A stretch of DNA of 64,000 nt, taken from contig NZ_NNBL01000003.1 of NCBI RefSeq assembly GCF_002803065.1, positions 951,461 through 1,015,460 on the forward strand, read 5' to 3'. Positions 44,882-52,979 of the stretch are shown piece by piece. Made by a program: the position numbers and the translations under genes. The notes beneath the pieces are model-generated. The model made no database searches, was not told the origin of the DNA, and was given only the letters and a program-made list of their open reading frames with translations. The stretch comes from Streptomyces sp. CB01635 (GTDB lineage: Bacteria > Actinomycetota > Actinomycetes > Streptomycetales > Streptomycetaceae). The first letter of the stretch is position 1. Every line of letters starts with the position of its first letter.

Positions 44882-45445
44882 ATGACCCATCCTGTGGAGG
44901 CCCTGATCGTCGTGGACGTCCAGTCGGCGTTCGTCGTCGGCGACGGGGCGGTGCCCGAGGCGGACCGACTCGTGGAGCGCACGACCGACCTGATCGCACG
45001 GGCCCGCACCGGCGGGGCGCTCGTCGTGCACCTCCAGAACGACGGGCAGCCAGGGGCGGACGACGAGCCGCACACGCCGGGCTGGGAACTCCACCACCCG
45101 GTCGAGCCGGGCCCGACCGAGGTCGTGATCCGCAAGCCCAGGGACGACGGCTTCGACGGGACCACGTTGGGCGGCGTGCTCGCCGGGGTCGAGACGCTCG
45201 CCGTCTGCGGCGTGATGTCCGAGATGTGTGTCCAGGCGACCGCCCGCACCGCTCTCGCGCGGGGCTACAGGGTGGTCCTGCCGTACGACGCCCACGCGAC
45301 GCAGAACGTCCCGGCGGCCCCCGGCATCAGCGAGGAGATCCCGGCCGCCACCGTCTCGCGGGTCGCGGCCTGGGCCCTCGGCAGCGACGCGGACACGACG
45401 ACGCACTCGGCGGACGTGACGTTCACGGCCCCGGGGCGGGCCTGA
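44882..45445 (+). CDS. Isochorismatase-family cysteine hydrolase
   Basis: 187 residues with the full catalytic triad of the family: D12 in ALIVVDVQSAF, K85 in VVIRKPRDDGFDGT and C116 in VCGVMSEMCVQATARTAL, the last preceded by the cis-peptide region. Such enzymes hydrolyse amides, such as nicotinamidase or N-carbamoylsarcosine amidase, or vinyl ethers; the short form here suggests a small-amide substrate. ATG 44882 is chosen; the extension to 44759 is antisense to the cupin promoter. It stands alone. Confidence 0.88.
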   Translation: MTHPVEALIVVDVQSAFVVGDGAVPEADRLVERTTDLIARARTGGALVVHLQNDGQPGADDEPHTPGWELHHPVEPGPTEVVIRKPRDDGFDGTTLGGVLAGVETLAVCGVMSEMCVQATARTALARGYRVVLPYDAHATQNVPAAPGISEEIPAATVSRVAAWALGSDADTTTHSADVTFTAPGRA

Positions 45446-45474
45446 TCCGGAGCGCTTCCATCCGGGGAACCCCG

Positions 45475-45825
45475 TCAGCCCAGCAACTCGGTCCAGTTCG
45501 AAGGGACTCGGTCCGCCGGGCCGGGGGTGGACTGCGTCTCGGGGTGGCTGACCGGAGGCGCGAGTTCGGGACCCGATTCGATGAGCGAGGACGTGTTGTA
45601 GTCCCAGAACCAGCTCTCGCCCGGCTCGAAGCTGCGGATCACCGGGTGGCCGCTGTTCTTGGCGTGTTCCGTCGCGTGCTTGCCCTGTGAGTCGTCGCAG
45701 CAGCCGATGTGGCCGCACTGCGCGCAGCGCCGCAGATGGAACCACCAGCCGCCGAGCGCGTCGCACTCGGCGCAGCCGGTGCCGCTCGGCGGGACCGAGG
45801 GGTCGATTCCGTTCAGGGTACTCAT
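45475..45825 (-). CDS. UBP-type (ubiquitin-hydrolase) zinc finger protein
   Basis: 116 residues. A ZnF-UBP domain fills residues 15-80: GCAECDALGGWWFHLRRCAQ, CGHIGCCDDSQGKHATEHAK and SGHPVIRSFEPGESWFWDYN, supplying the Cys and His ligands and the aromatic residues. In eukaryotes this domain binds the free C-terminus of ubiquitin; bacterial versions have no known ligand. The tail is polar and Pro-rich. ATG 45825 follows AGGAG and overlaps the kinase stop by four bases (ATGA), so it is the third member of the kinase operon. It may bind a modified or free C-terminus, which is conjecture. Confidence 0.9.
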   Translation of the reverse strand: MSTLNGIDPSVPPSGTGCAECDALGGWWFHLRRCAQCGHIGCCDDSQGKHATEHAKNSGHPVIRSFEPGESWFWDYNTSSLIESGPELAPPVSHPETQSTPGPADRVPSNWTELLG

Positions 45826-47309
45826 GAAGGCTCCTGAGGGGGGTCGGGTACCGGGTCGGGTACGGGTTCCGGGTCGGAGTTCGTGGACGCGAGGGGGAGA
45901 TGTACCTGGAAGCGGGTGTCTCCGGGCTCTGAGTGCACGTCGAGTTGGCCGTGGTGCTTGTTGACGACGATGCGCCACGAGATGTCGAGGCCGAGCCCGG
46001 TCCCCTCGCCCACCGGCTTGGTGGTGAAGAACGGGTCGAAGATGCGGCCACGGATGTCGGCGGGGATTCCCGGCCCGGTATCGCGGAACTCCACGAGCAG
46101 AAGGTCACGATCGAGCGCGGTGCGCACGGTCAACGTGCCCTCGCCGCCCGCGTCGTTCATCGCCGATACCGCGTTGTCGATCAGGTTCGTCCACACCTGG
46201 TTGAGCTCGCCGGGGTAGGCGGGGACCTCGGGCAGTGTGCGGTCGTAGTCCTTGACGACCTTGATGCCGTGGCCGAACTTCCCGGAGAGCATCATCAGCG
46301 TGCTGTCGAGCAGCTCGTGCACGTCGGCGAACCGGGACGGGGCCCGGTCGAGCTGGGAGTACTGCTTGGCCGCGTCGACGAGGTGGGAGATCCGCGCGGT
46401 GGAGTCCTCGATCTCGTTCATGAGGAGCTCGGTCTCGACCGTGTAGTTCAGCCACCGCACGGCGCCTTCGAGGGTCTCCTCGCCGACGGCCGACGCGACC
46501 TGGTCGAGCCAGTCGTTGTCGAGGCCCGCCTGGACGAAGTTGGGCGCCAGCTGCCAGCCGTCGGTGATCCCGTGGTCGTCCAGCCAGTCCGTGAGGGCGT
46601 CCTCTCGGTCGGACGTTTCGAGGGGGGTCAGCGCGGGAGTCTTGGACACCTGCTCGGCCGTCCGCTCCTGGATCTCGATGAGCGTCTCCAGCGTGGCCCG
46701 CCGGTACGGGCCCGCGGCGATCGCGCCCAGCTTGTGCCGCATGCCCGCGACCCGCTCCCGCAGCGACGACGTGGCCCGCGCGGCCGCAGCGGCCGGATTG
46801 TTGAGTTCGTGGGTGAGCCCGGCCGACAGTGAGCCGAGCGCGAGGAGCCTCTCCCGCTGCCCGATCCTCTGCTGCGCGCTCCGGACACCGAAGAAGACCC
46901 CTTCCAGCAGGTGGACGGCCATGGGGAACCATTCCCGCACGACGGCCGCGAAGGTGTCGGCCGGCAGGACGAAGAACCGCGAAGGCTCCGTGACCCGCAT
47001 CGAGCTGTTGTATGTCTGCGGGGCGCGGTCGCCGAGATAGGACTGGAAGGCGCCGGAGTACACACCGCGGCTGGAACTCCGGTTCACCTCGACGTCGTCG
47101 GCGCCGACGCGGCGCGACAGAACGAGCTCGCCCTCGAGGAGTACGTAGAAGCAGGTCGCCGGATCGCTCTCCCCGTACACGGGCCCGGGGTCGAAGGCCT
47201 CCACGTGGCCCTCGCGGCACAGCCGGTCGAGCTGGTCCGCGTCGAGCTTCTCGAACAGGAACAGCGAGCCCAGTTCCTCGCGGCTGCACGGAACCCGCCG
47301 CCCGTTCAC
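45822..47309 (-). CDS. Histidine kinase with N-terminal cyclic-nucleotide-binding domain
   Basis: 495 residues. Residues 10-135 form a CRP-type cNMP-binding fold (FEKLDADQLDRLCREGHVEA, ATCFYVLLEGELVLSRRVGA). The H-box is LSAGLTHELNNPAAAA with phospho-acceptor H167. A helical region of about 190 residues follows, then the ATPase domain with N-box QVWTNLIDNAVSAM, G1 DTGPGIP, F-box FFTTKP and G2 GTGLGLDISWRIV. GTG 47309 overlaps the upstream stop as GTGA. No membrane segment, so it senses a cytoplasmic signal, perhaps a nucleotide or redox state relayed by the oxidoreductase upstream. A frame extending to 48455 runs over that gene and is rejected. Confidence 0.92.
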   Translation of the reverse strand: MNGRRVPCSREELGSLFLFEKLDADQLDRLCREGHVEAFDPGPVYGESDPATCFYVLLEGELVLSRRVGADDVEVNRSSSRGVYSGAFQSYLGDRAPQTYNSSMRVTEPSRFFVLPADTFAAVVREWFPMAVHLLEGVFFGVRSAQQRIGQRERLLALGSLSAGLTHELNNPAAAAARATSSLRERVAGMRHKLGAIAAGPYRRATLETLIEIQERTAEQVSKTPALTPLETSDREDALTDWLDDHGITDGWQLAPNFVQAGLDNDWLDQVASAVGEETLEGAVRWLNYTVETELLMNEIEDSTARISHLVDAAKQYSQLDRAPSRFADVHELLDSTLMMLSGKFGHGIKVVKDYDRTLPEVPAYPGELNQVWTNLIDNAVSAMNDAGGEGTLTVRTALDRDLLLVEFRDTGPGIPADIRGRIFDPFFTTKPVGEGTGLGLDISWRIVVNKHHGQLDVHSEPGDTRFQVHLPLASTNSDPEPVPDPVPDPPQEPS

Positions 47310-48982
47310 GACTGCTCCAGATACCGGTGTACGAGCATGACGGCCATGGCTCCCTCTCCGACCGCGGACGCGACGCGCTTGGCGGACTCGGAGCGCGCGT
47401 CCCCGGCCACGAACACGCCGGGGATATTGGTCTCCAGGTGGTACGGCGGGCGGTCGAGATCCCAGTCCGCGGGCGGCCGTCCGTCCGGGGTCAGGTCGGG
47501 ACCGGCCATGATGAACCCCCGCCCGTCCCGCAGCACCGTCCCCTCCAGCCAGGCGGTCAGCGGCGCCGCCCCGATGAACACGAACAGCCATTGCGCGTCG
47601 ACGAGCTCGGTGTGCCCGGTCGCCACGTCGCGCAGGGTGAGCTGTTCCAGATGACCGGAGCCGTGGGCGGCCTCGAGGACGGTGCCGGTGCGTACGGAGA
47701 TGTGGGGCGCGTCCTCGATCTGCTGGACGAGATAGTGCGACATCGAGGCGGACAGCGACTGGCCCCGCACGAGGAGGGTGACGGACTTGGCGCCCCTGCC
47801 CAGGAACATGGCGGCCTGTCCCGCCGAGTTCGCGCCGCCGACGATGTACACGTCGTGCCCCTGACAGGCGCTCGCCTCCGTCAGCGCGGAACCGTAGAAG
47901 ACCCCGCACCCCGTGAGTCCAGCGAGGCCCGGGGCGTCCAGCTGCCGGTACGACACACCGGTCGCGAGGATCACGCTGTGCGCGGAGACGGCGGAGCCGT
48001 CCGAGAACAGCACGGTGCGCGCGGCGCCGTTCACCTCCAGGCCGGTCACCTCGCGGGCGGTGAGGATCTCGGCGCCGAACCTCGCGGCCTGGCGCCGGGC
48101 CCGTTCGGTGAGCTGCGACCCGGACACGCCGTCCGGGAAGCCGAGGTAGTTCTCGATCCGTGAGCTCTGGCCCGCCTGTCCGCCGGTCGCCGAGCGTTCC
48201 ACGAGCACCGTCCGCAGCCCCTCGGACGCGCCGTAGACGGCCGCGCCGAGCCCCGCGGGGCCGCCGCCGACGACGACCAGGTCGTAGAAGTCGGCCGTCG
48301 GTGTCGTCGCCAGGCCCACCTGCGCGGCCAGCTCCGCGTCCTCGGGTTCGACGAGCGCGGTGCCGTCCGGAGTGATCACGACCGGGAGCCGCGAGCCGTC
48401 CTCGCCGGCGGCGGCCAGCAGACACCGGGCTTCCGGATCCTCGGACGAGTACCACCGGTACGGCACCTGGTTACGGGCGAGGAACTCCCGTACGTCCGAC
48501 GACCGCGCCGACCACCGGTGCCCGACGACCTTCGTCGTGGGCACAGGCTTGCGGTCGGTGGCCCGCCAGGTGTCCAGCAGGTCCTCCACGACGGGATAGA
48601 GCTTCTCCTCCGGCGGGTCCCAGGGCTTGAGGAGGTAGTGGTCGAGGTCGACGACGTTGATCGCGTCGATGGCGGCGCTCGTGTCGGCGTACGCGGTCAG
48701 CAGGACCCGGCGCGCGCCCGGATAGATGTCGATGGCCTGCTCGAGGAACTCGATGCCGTTCATCTCGGGCATCCGGTAGTCGGCCAGGATCACCGCCACG
48801 AGGTCGCCGCGGAGCTTGAGCTCGCGCAGCGCGTCCAGGGCCGACGCCCCGGACTCGGCGCGGACGATGCGGTACGACTCGCCGTAGCGGCGCCGCAGGT
48901 CCCGGGCGACGGCGCGGGAGACCCCCGGGTCGTCGTCCACGGTCAGGATGACGGTGCGCGCTGGGCCTGCGGCCTGTGCCAT
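47306..48982 (-). CDS. Fused response regulator and thioredoxin-reductase-like flavoprotein
   Basis: 558 residues. Receiver domain 1-130: TVDDDPG acidic pair, D68 in VILADYRMPEMNG as phospho-acceptor, and K120 in YLLKPW. A glutaredoxin-like or linker segment follows (to about 225), then an FAD/NADPH oxidoreductase: VVVGGGPAGLGAAVYGASEG near 236-255, IENYLGFPDGVSG, HSVILATGVSYRQLDAPGLA, VYIVGGANSAGQAAMFLGRG and FVAGDARSESAKRVASAVGE. The redox CxxC of thioredoxin reductase is absent (GVFYGSALTEASACQG in its place), so the common name thioredoxin-disulfide reductase is doubtful. ATG 48982 is preceded by GGAAG; GTG four codons earlier is possible. First gene of the three-gene operon. Confidence 0.92.
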   Translation of the reverse strand: MAQAAGPARTVILTVDDDPGVSRAVARDLRRRYGESYRIVRAESGASALDALRELKLRGDLVAVILADYRMPEMNGIEFLEQAIDIYPGARRVLLTAYADTSAAIDAINVVDLDHYLLKPWDPPEEKLYPVVEDLLDTWRATDRKPVPTTKVVGHRWSARSSDVREFLARNQVPYRWYSSEDPEARCLLAAAGEDGSRLPVVITPDGTALVEPEDAELAAQVGLATTPTADFYDLVVVGGGPAGLGAAVYGASEGLRTVLVERSATGGQAGQSSRIENYLGFPDGVSGSQLTERARRQAARFGAEILTAREVTGLEVNGAARTVLFSDGSAVSAHSVILATGVSYRQLDAPGLAGLTGCGVFYGSALTEASACQGHDVYIVGGANSAGQAAMFLGRGAKSVTLLVRGQSLSASMSHYLVQQIEDAPHISVRTGTVLEAAHGSGHLEQLTLRDVATGHTELVDAQWLFVFIGAAPLTAWLEGTVLRDGRGFIMAGPDLTPDGRPPADWDLDRPPYHLETNIPGVFVAGDARSESAKRVASAVGEGAMAVMLVHRYLEQS

Positions 48983-49118
48983 TGCGTCTTCCACCCCGAA
49001 CTCATCGGCGTCTCGCCCGGCGCCGGTCCCCGCGAGCGTGCGCGGGGGAGGGGCCGGAGAACCCCATCGTAAGTTCGATTGCCCGGGTTTGCGCTGGAAC
49101 GCCCGCGGAGGTGCACGC

Positions 49119-50093
49119 TCAGGACGGGAGGCGTGCGCTCCGCGTCAGGTCGCCGGGGTCCGTGTTCGCGCCGCACAGGATCACGGCGACCCGCTCGCCG
49201 GGTGCGGGCGTGTAGACGCCGGAGGTCACCGCCGCGAGCGCCGTGGCCGCCGCGTGCTCCACCGCGAGCCGCCTGTCGTCCCACAGGGCCTGACGTGCGG
49301 ACACGATCGCCTCATCGGTGACGAGAACGGACCGTACGTGGTCCTGGCCCGCCCATTCGAGCGCCATCTCGGAGGTGCGGCGCGCGCCGAGGGAGTCCGC
49401 CGCGACCGAGTCGACCGGGACGTCGACCACCGCGCCCGCCTGCAGCGCGGAGTGCAGGGCGCAGCAGCGCTCCGGCTCCACGGCCACGACGCGCACGCCG
49501 TGCTCCCGCGCCGACGCGGCGATCCCCGTGAACAGCCCGCCACCGCCCACCGACACCAGGACGGTGTCGATGCCGGGCCGCGCCTGAACGATCTCCTCCA
49601 TGACCGTGCCTGCACCGGCTGCGATCAGCGGGTGGTCGTACGCGTGCGACTCCAGGGCGCCTCTCTCGGCCGCGTCCTTCTGCGAGGCCGCCAGCGCCTC
49701 CGCGTACTCCGAGCCGACCTGCCGGACCGTGGCGCCCAGGAGCCTGAGCCTGTCGACCTTCACGGCGGGCGCCGTCTCGGGGACGAATACGGTGGCCTGG
49801 ACCGAGTGGCGGGCCGCGGCCCAGGCGCAGGCGAGCCCGGCGTTGCCCCCGGAGGCGATGACGACGCCCGCGTCCGGCATCAGGCCCGCCTCTATGTGGC
49901 TGCTCACGAAATTGAAGGCGCCGCGCGCCTTGAAAGACCCGGTGTGCTGCATGAACTCCAGCGCCAGCCACCCTTCGGCCTCGCCGAACGCACCGTCGAA
50001 CGCCCCGTCGCCCAGGGGAGCCATCACGAGCGGGCGAGTGTGCCCCGCGATGCGGTCGGCCGCGGCCCGTACGTCGTGGAAGGCAATGGTCAC
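49119..50093 (-). CDS. PLP-dependent serine/threonine dehydratase-like enzyme
   Basis: 324 residues of fold type II PLP enzyme. Schiff-base lysine K55 in QHTGSFKARGAFNFV; phosphate-binding loop VSVGGGGLFTGIAASA near 180-195; SGGNAGLACAWAAARHSVQA is the substrate loop (SGGNAG instead of the more common SxGNHG). It deaminates serine or threonine, or racemises a related amino acid; the regulatory ACT domain of biosynthetic IlvA is missing. GTG 50093 is preceded by GAGGAG. It is separated from the REC-flavoprotein gene by 136 bp. Confidence 0.88.
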   Translation of the reverse strand: MTIAFHDVRAAADRIAGHTRPLVMAPLGDGAFDGAFGEAEGWLALEFMQHTGSFKARGAFNFVSSHIEAGLMPDAGVVIASGGNAGLACAWAAARHSVQATVFVPETAPAVKVDRLRLLGATVRQVGSEYAEALAASQKDAAERGALESHAYDHPLIAAGAGTVMEEIVQARPGIDTVLVSVGGGGLFTGIAASAREHGVRVVAVEPERCCALHSALQAGAVVDVPVDSVAADSLGARRTSEMALEWAGQDHVRSVLVTDEAIVSARQALWDDRRLAVEHAAATALAAVTSGVYTPAPGERVAVILCGANTDPGDLTRSARLPS

Positions 50094-50706
50094 GAGCTTC
50101 TCCTCGGATGTGCGGGTGGTGACTGGTGGTGACGACCCTACGAGAAGGGGTCGGCGCCCCGGCCGTCACCCGCTCCCTCGGCCCGGCGTGCCGGGACGTA
50201 TGGACCTGCTTCGAATGGAGGCCCAAGGTGCCCCTCACCCGGGCCACCGGCCACTTCTCCCTGGCACCCAGTCGCGGGAGGCCTCGACGTGCTCAGGGAG
50301 CACGAGCCGGCCGGCGGGCGGCTACAGCTCTGAGGTGGTCCTGCACGACGGGTCCAAGGCGCTCACCGGCTTCAAGCAGCCAGATCTCCTCCGCCGTCAC
50401 CTCTCTGGGCAGGCTGCCGCACGCCCTGTCCGCCCAGAACCCGCTGCCGCCCCCGGCACGACGCGTCGACGGCGGGGCCGGGCCCGGCGCACCTCTGCGG
50501 AACGAGAAGCCCTTGCGCGCAACGGGCGTCGACGTGGAGTACGGCGGGCCGCCATCCTGCCGCACCTCGCCGCAGAGGGCGACGCGGAAGCACCGCCCGC
50601 CACCGTCCAGCCCCTGACCACCCACCGAGGTCCACGAACTGGACATCTCCGCGTTTGAATGCCGTATGCAGCTAGCCTGTGCCGATCCATTCGACAGGAG
50701 GCGTCA
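50094..50706. other. 613-bp region without a convincing gene
   Basis: Both strands contain open frames of 80-160 codons, but none has a credible start, ribosome site or recognisable domain, and the amino-acid composition (Arg, Pro, Ser rich) is that of shadow frames. On the minus strand a frame covering 50293-50646 contains a plausible-looking segment (REVTAEEIWLLEAGERLGPV), which could be the remnant of a decayed gene. The promoter of the ABC gene at 50707 must lie near 50640-50690. Confidence 0.4.
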
Positions 50707-51507
50707 GTGAGCATCGGACGGATCGTCGCCGCCCTCGACGGGGCCTGCGTGCGCAGGTTCACGACGGGCCAGGTCATCCTCGACGACATCAACTGGACGG
50801 TGCGCTCGGGCGAACACTGGGCCCTGCTCGGTGCCAACGGCGCCGGCAAGACCAGCGTGCTCCGCCTCATCGGCGCCCTGATGCACCCCACCACCGGCAC
50901 CGTCGAGGTCCTCGGCCACCGTCTCGGCAAGGTCGACGTACGCGAACTTCGCGCGCACATCGGCCTGGTGTCGAGCGCGCAGCGCGTGCCGCAGGACCTC
51001 ACCGGGCACGCCGTCGTCCTCACCGGGCACACCGGCACCGTGCAACCGCTGTGGCGCAAGTACGACGCCGACGTGCGCGAGCGCGCGCACACGCTCCTGG
51101 CCGAACTCGACATCAAGGAACTCGCCGACCGGCCCTACGGCGTCTGCTCCGGCGGCCAGCGGGCCCGTATTCTCATCGCCCGCGCGCTGATGGCGGACCC
51201 GTCCCTGCTCCTGCTCGACGAGCCCTTCAACGCGCTCGACCTGCCCTCGCGCGAGGACCTCATCGACACGATGCGTCAACTCGCCGAGGGACGCAGGGAG
51301 TTGGCGACCATCACCGTCACCCACCACCTCGAGGAGCTGTCGCCGGCGATCGGCCACGCGCTGCTCCTGCGTGACGGCCGCGTTCTTGCCGGGGGCGGGG
51401 CCGACGAGGTGCTGACGGCCGCCCGGATGACGGAGTGCTTCGGCCGCCCCATCGAGGTGTCACGCCACGGGGGACGCTGGCTGGCCCGCTCGGGCACGGC
51501 GGGCTAG
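50707..51507 (+). CDS. ABC transporter ATP-binding protein
   Basis: 266 residues starting at GTG 50707 with AGGAGG upstream. Walker A LLGANGAGKTSVLRLIGALM, signature PYGVCSGGQRARILIARALM, Walker B LLLLDEPFNALDLP and the switch histidine in TVTHHLEEL are intact. The order and spacing resemble the ModF/PhnC-like or molybdate/iron-type stand-alone ATPases. No permease is adjacent, so the partner is unknown. Its stop TAG is part of a CTAG that abuts an inverted-repeat element, and the next gene converges from the far side. Confidence 0.9.
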   Translation: MSIGRIVAALDGACVRRFTTGQVILDDINWTVRSGEHWALLGANGAGKTSVLRLIGALMHPTTGTVEVLGHRLGKVDVRELRAHIGLVSSAQRVPQDLTGHAVVLTGHTGTVQPLWRKYDADVRERAHTLLAELDIKELADRPYGVCSGGQRARILIARALMADPSLLLLDEPFNALDLPSREDLIDTMRQLAEGRRELATITVTHHLEELSPAIGHALLLRDGRVLAGGGADEVLTAARMTECFGRPIEVSRHGGRWLARSGTAG

Positions 51508-51666
51508 GGACTCTCGTTTGGATCATGCCGGGCTCGCGGGGCCTGGCACCGCACCTCGCGGCGTTGTCGTCAGTCGCCGCCCCCCAAGGTCTCGGCTTCA
51601 CTCGAGCAGGAGGGACCCCCATGGCCCCGCTCCCTGATCCGGCCTGATCCAAACCAAAGGCCCTAG
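51504..51666. mobile_element. 155-bp MITE-like element with 25-bp inverted ends and CTAG target duplication
   Basis: Element 51508-51662 has imperfect inverted ends (51508-51532 and 51638-51662, 20 of 25 matching) sharing the core GTTTGGATCA / TGATCCAAAC and GCCGG / CCGGC. It is flanked by CTAG at 51504-51507 and 51663-51666. A four-base duplication of the form YTAR is what I recall for the IS701 family, common in Streptomyces, so this is probably a non-autonomous relative. It encodes nothing. Removing it and one CTAG makes the two neighbouring genes end in the same overlapping CTAG. Confidence 0.75.
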
Positions 51667-52220
51667 GTCCACCCGGTGACAGGCGGCCGGTCGGCCCAGC
51701 CGGTTGCCGCCAGCACCTCGTGGGCGATGTCTGTGACCGTCCGCCCGTCGGTCGCGACCCGCACGGTGTCCGTGGGTGCCCGCTCGTCCAGGAGCCGCGC
51801 CTTGCGGGCGCTGCCCCGCAGCTCCGTCTCCAGCTCCGAGCCGAGCTCCCGGGCGGCCAGCCGCTCTCCGGCGGTGGCGTCGGAGGCGGTGAGCAGGACC
51901 CGTACGATCCGGACGCCCGCTCCCATCGCGCGTTCGAACATGCCGGCCGTCTCGGGCAGCACACTCACCGTGTTCGTGTAGATGAGGCGGCGGTAGCCGC
52001 GGCGGGCGAAGTTGCCCCACACGGCCGTCAGATTGTCCTCGGTGACTCCGGCCCGGTGCGGGTCGCCCTGCGGCGCCGGATGCACCTGACCCATGAAGTC
52101 GCCCTCGATCACGGCGTGCGACACCTCCATGGAGCGCAGGAGGGCCGACACCTCCCAGCCCACGGTCGTCTTGCCGACGCCGGCCCGTCCACCGAGGAGT
52201 AGCACTTCCGCATCGCTCAT
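51663..52220 (-). CDS. Small P-loop kinase/ATPase
   Basis: 185 residues. Walker A LLLGGRAGVGKTTVGWEVSA near 7-26; the following EGDFMGQVHPAPQGDP carries an acidic residue typical of small-molecule kinases; RRLIYTNTVSVLPETAGMFE and VRIVRVLLTASDATAGERLA are the core strands, and RLAARELGSELETELRGSAR is the lid-like helix region. It resembles shikimate/gluconate/AAA-type kinases of unknown substrate. ATG 52220 is preferred; a long upstream frame crosses the divergent MarR promoter. The stop TAG is formed by the CTAG flanking the MITE-like element. Confidence 0.8.
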   Translation of the reverse strand: MSDAEVLLLGGRAGVGKTTVGWEVSALLRSMEVSHAVIEGDFMGQVHPAPQGDPHRAGVTEDNLTAVWGNFARRGYRRLIYTNTVSVLPETAGMFERAMGAGVRIVRVLLTASDATAGERLAARELGSELETELRGSARKARLLDERAPTDTVRVATDGRTVTDIAHEVLAATGWADRPPVTGWT

Positions 52221-52367
52221 GAGAGCAGGGTGCCAGGGCACGGCCGCCGCGCGCGATCCGAAATCGCGGCGATCTTCTGCGCCGCGGGCCCTGGACCTCA
52301 AGCGCGGTTGAGCTTCTAGGCTCGGAAGTGCCGAAGGATCGTGCGCACCGGACGGAGCGAACCAGTC

Positions 52368-52826
52368 ATGGAGTACTCGCACAACGACGCGGAACTGATC
52401 GAGCAGCCCATCGGCTACTGGGCCTGGGCCGCCTACAAGGCCGTCGTCACCCGCACCAGGGGCGCCCTCGCGGAGAAGGGCACCACCCAGCCGCAGTGGT
52501 GGGTCCTCGCGCAGGTCGCACGGGCCGAGCACGTCAAAACGCGGGGTGAGGTGTCCGAAACCCTCAGGGGCTACCTAGACGTGGGGGAGGTTGTCCTGGT
52601 GGAGGAGATCGACGCGACGATCGCCCGCGGCTGGCTCACCGAGGATGCCGCGGGGCGGCTCTCGCCCACGGCGGCGGGTAAGGACTTCTTCGACGAACTG
52701 GCCGCGCTTCAGGGCGAGTTGTGGACCGAGCGGCACGCGGGCGTCTCGGACGAGGACTATCTGACCACCCTCAAGGTGCTTCAGCGCTTCATCCACAACA
52801 CGGGCGGGCGCGCCTGGCACCACTGA
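52368..52826 (+). CDS. MarR-like winged-helix regulator
   Basis: 152 residues. IGYWAWAAYKAVVTRTRGAL and EKGTTQPQWWVLAQVARAEH are the first helices of the actinobacterial MarR group; ETLRGYLDVGEVVLVEEIDA to the wing RGWLTEDAAGRLSPTAAGKD completes the DNA-binding unit. The recognition helix is unusual because it is rich in acidic residues, so DNA binding is less sure than for typical MarR. ATG 52368 after GGAGCGAACC. Divergent from the P-loop kinase gene. Confidence 0.82.
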   Translation: MEYSHNDAELIEQPIGYWAWAAYKAVVTRTRGALAEKGTTQPQWWVLAQVARAEHVKTRGEVSETLRGYLDVGEVVLVEEIDATIARGWLTEDAAGRLSPTAAGKDFFDELAALQGELWTERHAGVSDEDYLTTLKVLQRFIHNTGGRAWHH

Positions 52827-52979
52827 CGGCGGCCCGGCGGTCCGCCCGTCGGACACGCCGCCGATGACGTAATTGGAGCTCCGGCCCCTGCGGCTGGGAC
52901 ACCCTGTGGTCGTTCGACCGCGAGGTGCCCCGGCACCCGTCGCCGCACGCGCGGCACACGCAAGGAGGCGGGACGTGCC

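Noticed and set aside
47310..48455. N-terminal extension of the histidine kinase
   Set aside because: It lies wholly over the receiver-flavoprotein gene in another frame; the GTGA overlap at 47306-47309 marks the true start.
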